In this document: positions 1 through 12,797 of the stretch, piece after piece | How the letters are laid out: each line of letters begins with the position of its first letter | Numbering within the stretch: the first letter of the stretch is position 1 | Assembly: GCA_006937955.1 (NCBI GenBank) | Contig: SSNP01000007.1 | Location: 3,390,551-3,454,550 of the forward strand | Source: Pachypanchax playfairii | Taxonomy: Eukaryota; Chordata; Actinopteri; Cyprinodontiformes; Aplocheilidae | DNA length: 64,000 nucleotides | Direction: 5' to 3' | Notes under the pieces: model-generated | Databases searched by the model: none | Told to the model about the DNA's origin: nothing | The model's input: only the letters and a program-made list of their open reading frames with translations | Program-made: the position numbers and the translations under genes

Positions 1-878
1 CTGAGAAAAATAAAAAAAACACCTAATTTAGAATGACTTACCTAACTAATGAATATTTGACATACACCCACCTGAACTCAGTTCATGTTCAGTGACACAG
101 AGATAATAGGAGCCAGGCAGAAGTGTTTGGGTAGCTGGAATAGAACAGCAGCAAGTCTTCAGACCTACAGACAATAAGAATATGACACAAAATATTGAAA
201 TGAAAATGAATAAATAATTGCTTGACACATGCCCTGTCAAACTCCTTGTGGTTCCGGGAAAAATGGTTTCAACATTTCAAATTTTTTTCTGGTCAAACTT
301 TGTGTCTTTGTCCTGAAACTGTCAAGTATTGGAGAGATAAATGAAAACTGGAGAGTTTGTTCTCTTTTGCGCATTCTGATTAAGGCTGTACCGTAACCAT
401 GTTCTACTAGGTTGGGCATATTTACATCAAGAGAAAAACCTGCATAATATGCCTTAAATAACCTTAAAGTAGCATGTGCTAATTTCTTCTAGTAGCCGAC
501 ACTAGCTTTGTTTTCTTGCATCATTTCCTCACCATGAAGGTTGTCAGTTATTTCTTCTGCTCTCTATGGAAAATATAACTGTCTGACATTGCTCTTATAT
601 TATGACCTCTGGTCTTTTTAGAGTGACTTTAAGGCCATCAGCACTAAAAATGTATGTTTCAAAATGATAAATCTCCTGACTGCAGATACACACTGTCCAA
701 GGAGGAATACTGCTGTATAAAGAAGTAATAGATGCTGCAGAGTAAACTTTGGTTTGCAATAAAATACTCTCTTCTGAATATGCCAGTAGCTTAATGGAAT
801 AAAAAACCTTGTCATTTGCGTTGTATAGAGGTGGTAGTAATTGTGACCTAATAATATGCACATGTTTGTGTGTTTCAG
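1..878 (+). other. cacna2d3 intron, 3' end
   Basis: Intronic sequence before the first visible exon. The reverse-strand open frame at 595-1026 only overlaps the exon in antisense. I see no repeat or second gene here. Confidence 0.7.
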
Positions 879-995
879 AAATACAAAGAGTTTGAGCATG
901 CGGTGCGAGTGGAGGAGATTGATGGACTACGGCTGGTAAAGAAACTGGCAAAAAACATGGAGGAGATGTTTCATAAGAAAGCCCAGGCAATGCAG
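879..995 (+). CDS. cacna2d3: cacna2d3 exon 1 of window (39 codons)
   Basis: Acceptor tgtttcag ends at 878 and donor gtaccg starts at 996. The exon begins KYKEFEHAVRVEEIDG and ends KKAQAMQ, window residues 1-39, phase 0 on both sides. This is the conserved segment shortly after the signal peptide, containing KKLAKNMEEMFHKK, a charged helix typical of the alpha2/delta N-terminus. It matches mammalian alpha2/delta-3 closely. Confidence 0.95.
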
Positions 996-2922
996 GTACC
1001 GAATCTTCATTTATGACAGTCATCAACAGCTAATTCATATTATTCTCACCAGGAAATAAACAAAGACAACTTGGATTCTTTGACCTAAGATCTGCTCTAA
1101 AAAATGTTTTTATAGTTCTTCATATCTAAGTTTTTTATTTCTTCTGTCTGATTGTTAGTTTTGACTTAATAACAAAACACATTATTTGTTGACAGTATAA
1201 TATTGTTTCTGCAATGAAATATGTTCAGAACTTTCGTCTGTATTGTTTTGAAATATAATGTTACCAAAATGTGAGATTTTTAAATTTTAATATATATAGA
1301 TATTTTTAATTTTAAAGAAACAGTCAGAAAACAAATCTTAACAATTTAACAAACACAAAAAATGGCTAAAACTCAGTCAGTTTTATAGACTTTAAGCTAA
1401 AATGTGACGTGGTAGTAGCTGAAAGTCATTCACAACATACACTCAGAGTGCTGATTGTGGAACTTCTTGTGATATTCACAACATTATATGAAATGTTTGA
1501 TGAAAATAAATAAAACTCCTTTATTTTTCAGCACAAGATCTTAGTTTAAAACTCTGGGCTGAAAGGCAGCAGCTGGGATGCATTCCTTCGAGCCTTTAAT
1601 ATTTATTGCTGCCGTATGTATTTAAGATAGTTGTTATATTTGTTAACCTTTGCTGCCCTCAGTTTTTCCTGTTTTTGGCTCATTACTCACACCTGTCCTG
1701 CATCTGTAATCAGCTCACCTGTATGTTGTCAGACATGACTTCATGGTTTTCTTTCATTCAGATCGTTCTCTGTTAAAAACTGACTGGTTTATGTTTTAAT
1801 CACCTTTCCTCACTTGCCTTCTGGTTTATTTTCCCCATGTGCTCCTGAGTAAGTATTTGCTTGCTCCTTCATCAGCTTTTTATTTGTATTGTTAAAGTTT
1901 TGTTTATCTCAGGTCACTGTTTTTCAGTATTTTGGGTCTTTAAAAACAACTTTTATGAACAACTTGGGACAAACAAAAAAGAATGAAAAGTACATTTAAA
2001 ATAAACAGTTTTGAAATGTGTTTACTAATATGAGTAATAGTTAAGTTATTCAAAATAGTAAATAGATCTTGTTTTGTCGGAGTCTCGGGAGAACATTTTT
2101 TCCACCATGCTTTGATTTTTAGGAATTACACCAGACATTTTCTCCCAAATCTGCTCATTATTTAGCCTCCTCAAAAATATGTACAAAAAAATCCAAAGGA
2201 ACTTCCAACTTGACTTTTTGCTGTTTTCAGATTTGCACAAAATGTGTTTCTAAACATAATCACAACCTGGATCTGTATGTTTAACTAATAAAACTTTTGT
2301 TGGCTATAATTTTTTTATCCTAATAAACTATTAAACATTTCATGCAGGATTTTGTTATAAAGAAAAAAAAAACAGTGGACATCTAGATTTATCTTTACTT
2401 TCTATAGGATGAGAGATTTTCACCTCTGTTCTTATCTTTTAGTGACTTCACACAAACAAACAGACTTTGAAAACCCATCCATTCATCCGGTCTGTGGCTT
2501 GCCACATCCCTGAGGGGAGATGTATGTGTCGGTGTTGTAACAGGTGTCCACAGAGCTCTGCCTCTCTGGCTACAGCTTCTGCTTTAGGTGATAGATCTTA
2601 TCAGGACAACATGGTGCTGTTAACAGAAATTGGAATTTTCTCTGAGAATCTATTCCAAGGATAGAAAAAAGGAAGAAAGGTGGATAGTTAGCTTACTTTA
2701 TTCACTGTGTTCTCATTCACAAAGGATACTTTTATGTTCTTTTTGGATTTCAATGCCCTGATTAGTAAACTGTGTAGTAGTCCTTTAGAATATGTACTAC
2801 ATGTGGCAATTGCTAGCGTTATTATTGTTAAAGTTATTTTATAACAACATGATACCATACACTAAATTTCCTAAAGTACCAGGACATCTGCTTTTACAGG
2901 CACATGAACTTCCCATTCTTAA

Positions 2923-3389
2923 AGCAGAACTAAGTAAGTTTTGCTCTTGCTCTCCCCCTACTGGTCCCCTGTGAAAGCTCACTGTCATAACGTTCCCCCA
3001 CCGCCGCCGCAGACGCAAATGCTCTGCCGATGTTCACCCGCGGCTGAGCTCTCTCTCGGTCCCAATCACGTTTCCTTTTTTTCTGCTCGTCGGTCAAAAG
3101 TTTTTTCGTTCTTTTTGGTTGCCATCTTTGCGCTCCTAAGGGTGGCGTTGCTAACAACGGCAAGGGCTTCATGCTTGTATTTATGTACGTGAGTGTGAGT
3201 GCCGTAAAGCAGGTTTGTTCTCGCGAGATTAGTCGGGTCCGATCCACTGAAAGTTGCAAGTGCTGCTTTCAGGACACAGACCCCGGAGGGAGGGGAGGGA
3301 CCCACGAATCACCCCGCCAAGTCCTTGTTTACCCCCACAGGGACTCTAGAAAACATTTATTGAGGTGAAAAAACTTACTTAGTTCTGCT
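2923..3389 (+). mobile_element. TTAA-flanked non-autonomous element, copy 1
   Basis: 467 bp bounded by TTAA at 2919-2922 and 3390-3393. The ends are inverted repeats starting AGCAGAACTAAGTAAGTTTT. Copy 2 lies inverted at 38829-39307. The segment 3126-3389 is almost identical to copy 2; I noticed a single difference near 3157. The centre (about 3010-3125) does not match. TTAA target sites are typical of piggyBac and Kolobok elements; no transposase is present, so the superfamily is inferred. Read on the - strand, the core encodes a basic stretch KKRKRDWDRERAQPRVNIG. Confidence 0.85.
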
Positions 3390-3429
3390 TTAAGCCTTAG
3401 GCTTTAGGATTGAGTCGGCCCACCATTTA

Positions 3430-4110
3430 CAGCAATAAACTCATTTATTGTACGAGTGTGTGTCCGGGAAATTTTGGCAATTCGTCCAGAAGTGTGTTTG
3501 TGAGGTCAGACATTGGCGTTGGACCTGAAGTCCTGACTCATTCTCCATTCTAATAAGATCTTCTATCGGATTGAGTTCAAGATTCTGTGCAGGCCAGTAA
3601 GAATCCTCCACACCAAAGTGGCACAAAGTTGGAGGCATGATTTTTTTTTTTTTTAATCGAAACACTGAGGGTTCTTTTCATTAGAACCAAAGGGGCAAGC
3701 TCATTTGAAGAACAGCCCTGTACTATAATCCCCCTCCAACAAACTTTACTCTCCGTCACAAGTTTGGTTCTCCTGACAACTGCCAGACTCATTCATCGGA
3801 TTATCAGACAGAGAAGCATCATTAATCACTCCAGAGAACATGCCTCCACTGTTCTAGTGGTGATGTGCTTTAAACCACTGATCTGACACTTTGGTGTGTG
3901 GTGATGTGGGGCTTGAATGCAGCTGCTTGTCCATAGGAACCCATTCATGAAGCTCTCTACACTCTGTTCTTATACTAATCTGAGGGTTGCATGACGTTTG
4001 GAAGTCTGGGGACTCTGCAGAACGCTGCTGTGTTCTGAGTACTGTGCACCTCAGCATGTGATGATCAAACTCTGTAAGATCATGTGTTCCACTGCTTAAT
4101 GACTGAGTTG
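3430..4110 (-). pseudogene. Broken Tc1/mariner transposase remnant
   Basis: The - strand carries pieces of a fish Tc1-type transposase in shifting frames. Around 4057-3900 are ISIRTECRELHEWVPM-type residues, in the region before the first catalytic Asp. Around 3790-3670 are fragments resembling the GGIIVQGCF-like core. Around 3630-3540 is FGVEDSYWPAQ followed by LELNPIEDL, the block around the catalytic Glu. The stretch that should hold the second catalytic Asp is missing; at 3642-3654 there is a run of T (A on the coding strand). Frameshifts and this deletion make it inactive. I found no terminal repeats. Confidence 0.8.
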
Positions 4111-7100
4111 CTTTCTTATGATGCCACTAAAAACTGAAAAAAAAACCCTTTTCTCTATTAGGCTTTAAAAGGTTAAACAAGTTTAAGCTTTAAAAATAAT
4201 ACACATGTATAATTAATTAATCGTCTTGTCAGCACAATACAATAATATTAGAAACCCGCAGAAGCATGATGAAATGTATCAGGTTTAGTAACACATCCTA
4301 ATGCATGCCATCTAAGTGCTGCAAACCCCTGGAGATATGGAGACTCAGTCAGCTAATGGCTTCTCTAAAACCTTCTTCTTGTTGCTAGATGCCAGATAAT
4401 TGTAGGGACTTTGCATGCCTGTGTGAGTTTGATGTAAAAGTTTTGCATGTTAATAAATGTGAGAATGAGATGAAATACTGGTCAACAAGCTAATGCACTT
4501 TGGCTGTCACAAAGGTTGAACAAAAGAGGTGGAAGAAAAGCAAGAATGTACTTCAGAAAAAGAGTAAAAAATAAGGCTCATGTGCTCAGCAGAGGAGTTT
4601 TAACCCCTGTCTGCTTCTACCAGGATTACACGTCACCTTTACTTTTCTCATTTTGATTCCTGGCTATTGGCCTTGTGAGTTGTTGGTTGCAAAAAATGTA
4701 ATGGATGCTCCCACGAGTGCCTTTTTCTCTACTTCTCCATCTTGCTCTAATTTCTCTCTGCTTTTATTCCAAAAACTCTCATCTGGCCTTGTGTGCACTT
4801 CTCTCCTTAAGCATCCTTCTCTCCTTTGTCTGTCTTCCCCCTCTCTACTCCGTCTTCCCCCATTTCTCTCTTTTTTGCTAAAGTATACGTGACGCTTCAG
4901 CGATTCAATTTCCGTGCAGGCGCTCTCCCCTGCCTGTCATTGTGGTTTTATCTCCTTGCTGATCCCTCCTCTTTATCGCTCACCGCCACCTGCTACGAGA
5001 CGGCAGGCTCTGGTGCCGTAAAAGGGAGCACCTGTAAATGTGTGTGTGTGTGTGGATGCTTTCTGATGTGGTTGGTATTTGTGAGTTTAATACATGATAT
5101 TTGTGACTTTTGTGCATTACCATAATTATTTTAATTTAAGAAGGGAATTCTTTTATTTCATCTGTTCAGATTTTTATTTTTATTTCAGGTCCTATGCTCC
5201 GGTGGGGATAATACCAACATGAATATGTTGCCATAAAGTGTCCTTTTAATGATAACACTAAGGAAGTTTTTTCACATGTCAGAGAAGAGTAATCTATGAT
5301 GTGTAAAAATGTTGTATGTGCAAAAGGTTTATTAAAATTGAATGCTTGAATTTGAGTGCTGTAGAAAAGCTCCAAACTACCTTCTTTTGGATTAACTCTG
5401 AATGGACTGAGGTGCATAGAGCTGGTCACAGCAGGGTCCAGACTGAAACAGGTTAATACCATCTTGAAACTCTAAATCTAAAATATTTTATAGCAGTTCA
5501 AGCAAACATCTTTTAACATACATTTACATGGTGATTAGTTTCACGCTACTTGGTCCTTTACATATAGTTTTAGTGCTATTTGTGAAAAATTAGCCAAGGA
5601 GCTAGCTATCTGTAGCACTTCTGTCATTGCTCTTGGGGGGGAAAAAAGTGTGTGCAGTCTGGAAATGGTGGCAACAGCAAATGGTTCAGAAACGGCAAAG
5701 GGATTGTTATCAAAGTTGAAAGGCGTGGAGGTATTGTAATGCCCTCTTTGAAGTCAAGCATGACTGTGTTTCATGTGACAAATACACTTCAAAGCCGAGT
5801 GGATGCCTTGCTGCTAGGCTGTTTTTTTCTTATAAAGGCGTTTTGGTGTGAGCTCTGTACCTGCTGATATCATTTACCTGGTGGCAGCTACACCTGGCAT
5901 CATCAACACGATTTTCACTGTGGAAAAAGCATAAAATTGTGTATTATGACAGATTTTTCTGCCTTTAAAAACCCTAAATGAAAAATAATTTACGTTTGAA
6001 AAAAAACAACACAGTAAATTCTAATTCCAACTTTAGTATTTAAAAACTCTGCTGCAACTTCTTTTTAGGAGGAAGTCATTAAAGGTAATTTTACATTTCC
6101 TCTTAACTGTTTTTTTACCCTTAATTTTCCAGATAACTGTCCTTTTGTAGTTACTGGCAAAAATTTCAGTCAATTTTAATGTTAGCACAACAGCATTTTC
6201 TGTTTCTTTTATTGATTCATGTATTTAATGTTTTGACAGTAAGAAAGAAATAGGGTGTCTCTTCCACACTGAACATCAAACAATTTTACCTTGCTTTGGT
6301 TGTAAATATCTATCATAGCTTATTTTCTTTTGTCTTAATGTTCAATTAAAGAACATTTTTGGAATTGCAATTAATAGTTGTTTTCTTCTCATGATTCAAC
6401 TAACACAATTTTTGTGTTATTGCAGATGAAGCTTCAGTGGGTGTTTTAGATAAAGGACTTTATTCATTATTTAGTCCTTAATTGGTTCCTAATTTATAAA
6501 AAGATTGCACAATGTTTTTGAATGATCTGACTAAAAGTGATAAAAATATTTGACTAAATTTGATAAATGTAAGAAATGTAAGTAAACAGTCTCTTGATAC
6601 ACTTCCACACACCACTCTAGAATAGTAAATGAATGAATCCACTGGAGGAATCTTATTAGTTTATTCATATATTTTGGAGCACATGAAACTGATTTGGAAA
6701 AAAAATATATTGTAAATAACATTTGTTCTAAGGTGTTAGGAAAATAAGTTATGTTTACGTAAGATTAATTAAAGAAGATCAAGACTTTAGAAGAAAGAAA
6801 AAAAGAATTGAGCAAGCAGCCTTAGCCTATAGTTTATACTTTAGTTTGTGTCTGTCTGAAGACTTTTTGCACCCATCACTGTCCTGATAACAGCAGCTGT
6901 CCTCAGTCTCAGATCACTGTCAACATCCGTGTTGGTTTCTGATGAGAGTGCTGACCACCAACAACCAGGCAGAGCCAGCTGATGTCAGATCAGCAGCAGT
7001 CTCCTTCCTCCGCACCTCTCAGGTTGTTTTTCTGTCACCTAAAATCAAAGTAAGAGGCCTGAAAGGATTTTTTTTTTTCAGTATGATGAAAAAGTCATGT

Positions 7101-10100
7101 AGGGCAGGACAGGTGGTAGAGGTAAACGTCAGGAAGGAAAGCTGGGTCAATTGTTCAGTCTAAATCTGAAATAAGAATGAGGAAAGAGGAAATGTGTGAC
7201 AAAGACTGCGGAAGACGATGCAGAGTGAGGTTTGGGTGAGGTTAAGTCCTTCATTTTTCCTTTCAGTCAGAAAAACTGAATAGAACAGTCAACTGTTGAT
7301 GGTTAGCACTCAATATGTCAAAACCTACTCCCACCTTTTATATAAAAGTTTATAATTGTCTCTTTCTTTTACTGTCATCAATAATCTGATCATGATCTTC
7401 TCATATGGTTTGAAACTAATCAAAACATATTAGAGAACTAAAAGTTTCAGGAAGCACAATCCAATTTTGTTAATGCTTCAACAGTCCGGTGGCTGTTTGA
7501 GAATATTAATTGCTGTCCCTCATTAGCATTATTGGGCTGACCCAGGCCAATTTTATTCATCAAATCCAAGACCTCTGGCAGAACCAATACCCACAGGACC
7601 TGACCTGCCTCTGTAGGAAGTCAAATCTGAGTTAGCATATCCTGAAACAGAAGAAAACAAAAGCAGCTGTAGATTTGGGATGGTCCCGCTAAATACAGGT
7701 GATTTTGATTCTAAATGATTGTTCTATATCTGATTTTGACAAATGAGTATTGAACCTGCTTATTAAGTCCGCTCGTCCATTTTCAGAACAAAATGTTCAG
7801 AGTTCTCTAACAAATTTACATCTCAAACTGGTGAATACAGGAAAAAAAACAAAAGTAAAGTTGAACAAAAACACTAATGGATGATAAACAAACAACAAAA
7901 GTGACTTTGGGGACTTATTTTGTCCTTTTCTGAGTATATTTAAAGAGAACATTCAGATTCAAGCCACCATCTTCTCCATCTTTGAGTTGAGGGATTGTTC
8001 AAAACTTAATGTAGTTTAAAACATAACCCTGAGATGATGCTACCATTCAGTTGTGATCCGCCCCTAATCACTCTTCCTCTGCTTTTCTCTGACAGCTGGT
8101 GGTAGCATGAGTCACCAGTATATCTGACATCCTTTGGGAACTTTAACTGATTTATTGCTATGTCTGTAATGAATAAATAGTATTTACTAAAGTTATGGGC
8201 TTTAACCATCAGGAAAGCCACCACACAGTAGGTGGGATTCACCAACAACAATAAGCCAGTCAAGCTGACAGCTAAATGAAGGGGGGTCATTTATGAACTT
8301 TAGAAAGAGTAAACAAGTCTTTTTATAGGCAAAATATAATTACCAGATGTCAGATAATGAAAGAGGCTAGACAAGTGCAGCAATGTCAAAAATAGATTGG
8401 GTGGCCAAAGTGGGTGAGATTAAAAACAATGACAGTAAAATGATGTTTAATTGAGGTGGAATACTTTGCTCTCATTTACAATAAAATACTTTACTTGGGA
8501 AATGTAGTGTGAGATATTTTGTATGATTTCTTTGTCCCATGTTCTCCACTTTTCTCCCAGTATTCTAAAAACAAACACATCAAATCAACAGGTGAACAGA
8601 ATCCAAACTAACTTTGCACGTGTGTGCGTGTCCACTCATAATTGTTAGTTTTGAATGGCAATCTGTCCAGGGAGTACTCAGTTAGATCCCGATGCTGTAA
8701 GTAAAAAGTGAGATAATCTGCAGCAACTGAGGGAACAGCTGTGAGATCTGAAGCCAGGGGAGATGAAGGCTAGTGATTGTAAGCTGATTAGATCATTTGT
8801 CTAAGCAGAAAGAGAGAATCATACTGATACTGATTGATATTTTCTGTTTATGAGTTTGGAGGAGGTTCTAGAAGAGCCTGGAGGAAGAGGAGGATCAGGT
8901 GAGTCCAGGTGGTGAGAGCAGGTGAGACAGTTGTTTATTTCCAGCAAGAGAACTGAACACATCATCAAGGGATGTTCTTTGCTGAAGACGTCAGAGGTAA
9001 GCAGAGGATTAACTTCACAGGCAAGTAGTTTCACTCACAAGGATTTCAGGTTGAATCTTCAGGATCATTTTATCAGCTCACACAGACGATCTGGAGAAAA
9101 ACACAGCGAGATTATAAAAACAGGAATTACTTAAAGTCATTTGACACAAGCAGAACTTTAGCTAAGACTTTCACTGAAGTGACTTCAACGGTGGTGTGTA
9201 GAGTTGTGGAACATGCCCTGTAGATGTGCTGCTGCACTGATGACTTGATGGATTGCAGGTGTGATCCGCAGTGGCAGCAGACTCTAAAGTGGGTGGGGCT
9301 ATAGACCAGCCAGGCCAGTGACTCATATACAACAGAGAACAGATGGATGGAGGAAAAAAGAGAAGAAAGAAAAAGACAAAAAGAGCTTCTCAACCCAGAA
9401 CTCTGAGACTCAGATTTTTGGGGTATTTTGGTAATTATATTATAAATGTCTTTATCCATGTTCATCTACATCAGCGGCTAACAGGACTCAACTGATTTAA
9501 TTACAAACATGTTGGTGCCAGGAATATAACTCTACAACACAAACAGTACAGCAAGAGTCTGTAACCACATAGAACGCTAAATTCTTCTTCTACAGTTAAT
9601 AAATTCAGTTTAGTTACAACATGAAGGCTCTTTACCTTTTGCCCTGTGTGCTCCAGTGAAGGCAAATAAAAGTGTCCATTTGTATTCAAACAAGAATGTT
9701 TTTAAGTAGACAACAGGGCCCGCCTCTCTGACTTTATCAGTTTAATTACTGTTGTCATCTTGTGAGCTCGAGCCTTGACAGAATGACTTGAGATGAAAAG
9801 TAATTTCCTCCCTTTTTAAACTGCACCCTCACACTTTGGCAGGAGTACTTATTGACAAAAAGACGTGGCAGGTTTATTTAAATATATGGGAGGAACACAA
9901 GCCCTACCAAGTTGAGCACACCTCTGGGAAGGTTTCTACTGGTCATGTTTCAGATCTCCAATTCAGGAAGAATTATTTACTTGTAATCTGATTTTTCAAA
10001 TGAAAAATCCCTTTCTGTTCTGCTGCTATGGGTTATTTAATCCGTAACCTTTAACGTTTTATTGAAAACATAAATAATATGCTGTGATATGTACTTTGGG

Positions 10101-12294
10101 TGGAAATCAAACTTTGAACAGAAATTTAACAATCATGATGGAAGTTGTTAAAAGACATGGTTTAATGAAAGTAAGAATGCTTATTTGTTTGTTAGATAGC
10201 AAGAGAATGACAAAAGTTATAGATTGATTTTGATTTTCATAAAAGTTTAGAAATGACCCAAGGAAGGAGCGATTAGATTTTTTTTTCCAAGAATGTTTTT
10301 AAGGATTCTTCGTTGTGAGATAGAGCTGTTTTTAACATTTCTGCTTGTAACTCCACAATAAATGATTTAGGTGCTTGTTAAAAAAATACAGGTTAATTTA
10401 CAATATATGGGGAACTGGAGGTCTGTGGATGTTTTTGTCACAGCGTTGGTTCATAAAACAAAATATTATTAAATAACAATTTACTAAAAAATGTGATGAA
10501 ATGAAAAACGTCAATGCAAGAATTGCACATGTTTCTTAGGTTGCACCCAAAAAAAAAACCCAAACAGTTTATTTGCACTATTTTGAATAAAAACAGAAGA
10601 TCTGTAAGTAGATCCATGAAATGCAAAACCGTTTTACTATGAAACATGATTTTAAAAGTAAAAGTCTCGCCTGATTTTGTAGTAGATGTTTTTTTTTTAA
10701 AGCTGTAACAAAGACTTTGACATAATTAGCAACATTCAGATTTCTTCTTACTTTGAAATGTGTTCTGTATTGTTGAATTAAATCTCAACTGGGAGGCATA
10801 GAGAAAAAAAAAGATGAGTTGGACCTGAAACTCAGTTGGGAAACAGAGTCACTTGGCTTCTTGCTGCTTTGGAACACATTAGTCACTTTGGCCGCTGTAT
10901 CTGTACTGAAAACACACTGACTAATTATTGCAAATTTTAGATTCTATGTGTGTTTTTTTTTAGTGTTACACTTTTTTATCTTGCTCCAGAAAACATACAA
11001 AGACCCATTACCATGTACGAAAAGGCTGAAACGTTTCTCTTTGGTAAGACAGCACTGACGTTTTTCTTGTCACCTTGAAATAGCAATTTATTTTCCATAA
11101 GCTGGGCTGATGGGAGGAGGGTGATTTTTTAAGACTGAAAACAAATATTTCACAATGGTAGCCTACAAGTTTTATATTCATGTATTTCCAGGGCTCTGAA
11201 CAATTGCCTATTAAGAGATGTACACACACTTCACATTAAAAAATACTGTCAGAATCATGTTTAGCTTAACTTCACACACAGATGCTGTTTGACACGTCCC
11301 CCTCACAAACTTACAGTGGTGATTAAAGTGCAAGAGGCAGAAAAGCTCAAGAGCCCTACAGAAGCTTACCTGAATATGTTAGCTTTAAAAGATTACCTGC
11401 ACACACTAAAACACAATTACTGAAAAGTGTATCTATTTACACCGTCTTCACCAGCAGTGTCTGACATTTAGTTAGAAGTGTAGGGTTAAGTGTTCCGACC
11501 GTCTGAGAATGTTTTTTTCCTCACAGTTTTCATCCCATTTCCACCATCCTTATCTGTGTTTGTTCCTGTACCATTTGTTTCTGCTTCTGGACTGGCTCTT
11601 TGAAGCGATTGGGAGATTTCCAGGCCTTTGCCTTTTTTTTTCTCCTCTCTCTTAGCCTCTCATAGACCAGAACAAATGCATACATAAATCAAAAACTGAA
11701 TGGAACCAATCACAAAATGATATGCAACAATATGCAACAGCCAGGTGTGTTGCTATGGTGAAGAAAATGATTGGCCAGACTCTAGATTACAGTGTTTGCT
11801 TCCCGAAACAGCTTGCCTACACGCAGTGGTGGCAACACAACACACACGCGCATGGCTCGGCTGAAATAGGATGGCTGATTGCGGTAGTTTAGGCGTTAAA
11901 GCCATTTGAATGGAAATGTGAAATGGAAGTTCATTACCAAAACTCCTAGACACCAAGACCAGCTGTGAAACAGAAAGAAGTTGGTGGGAATGTCAACAAC
12001 TGCGTGTGTGTTTGTTTGGGAGATCATTTAGAGTCAAACAGACAATCTATACCTGGAAAATATTTTTTTCTGTCATCTCTAGTTGTTTTATTTTTTGTAT
12101 ACTTTTCTAAAATGCAGAATTAATTTTAAGAAAAGAAGACAAAGACGAGATTAACTGTTGTCAAATCCTTGTTTTAAATTTTGAATCAGGCCATTTGTGC
12201 ATCAGTGTAAAACACAATCTTTCTCACAGTTTTTTTATGAAGTAAATCCAGCAGCTACTAGCTTTAAATGCTGTCTTATGAAAAAAGATGTTAA

Positions 12295-12797
12295 AGGTGG
12301 AATATGGAAAGTTTTCATAAAAAAGCTACATGTTTTAAACCAGAATACTTCCACAGGGCATTTAGGTTGGTGCAGAATGAAAACACAGTATTTCCTTCAA
12401 AACAAAAAAAAAGAAATAAAATATAAAACAATAGTTGATTTTGATGGACACAATGTTTGCATTTTGTTTACGTCTACCAGCGCCGATGCTGGTTGCCTAA
12501 TACAGTAAACAGTCCAAAGCTGATACTGTAGAAAATGGCAGAGTCAAGCAGCTGCTTCAGAGCCCCAGAGATTTTGTTGTCCTTCCCAAAAGAGGAGCAA
12601 CCAGAGAAGATCAAAAACAAGATTGAGTTTAGGTGAAGCTGTGATAGATGGACCCAAATTAAAAACATTTCAAAATTTTTTAAAATGCACTCAGAAATGT
12701 CAAATCTGGCAACAATACAGCTGAAAAGTGAGTTCTGCTGTTGCAACTACAACATCCACATAGTAGATGTCGCAATAGTGCTTATGTTCCATAACCT
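12295..12797. mobile_element. Candidate TTAA-flanked element (Kolobok-like)
   Basis: TTAA occurs at 12291-12294 and 12798-12801, followed inward by loosely inverted AGGTGGAATATGG and AGGTTATGGAACA. The + strand near 12555-12630 reads CFRAPEILLSFPKEEQPEK before a stop. This loosely resembles the central part of a THAP zinc finger, a domain carried by Kolobok elements. The end similarity is weak and the protein match is short, so this is a candidate only. Confidence 0.4.

Noticed and set aside
595..1026. 143-codon - strand frame
   Set aside because: Antisense shadow of cacna2d3 exon 879-995, composition unlike a protein family I know.
2930..3259. 109-codon - strand open frame
   Set aside because: It lies wholly in TTAA element copy 1. 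The shared part occurs again in copy 2 without a comparable frame, so it is treated as repeat content.
3171..3368. 65-codon frame found twice (also 38850-39047 on the - strand)
   Set aside because: Identical because the two repeat copies are identical; no independent sign of a gene.
8650..9470. Possible LTR-type repeat
   Set aside because: No paired terminal repeats, primer site or protein fragments could be identified.
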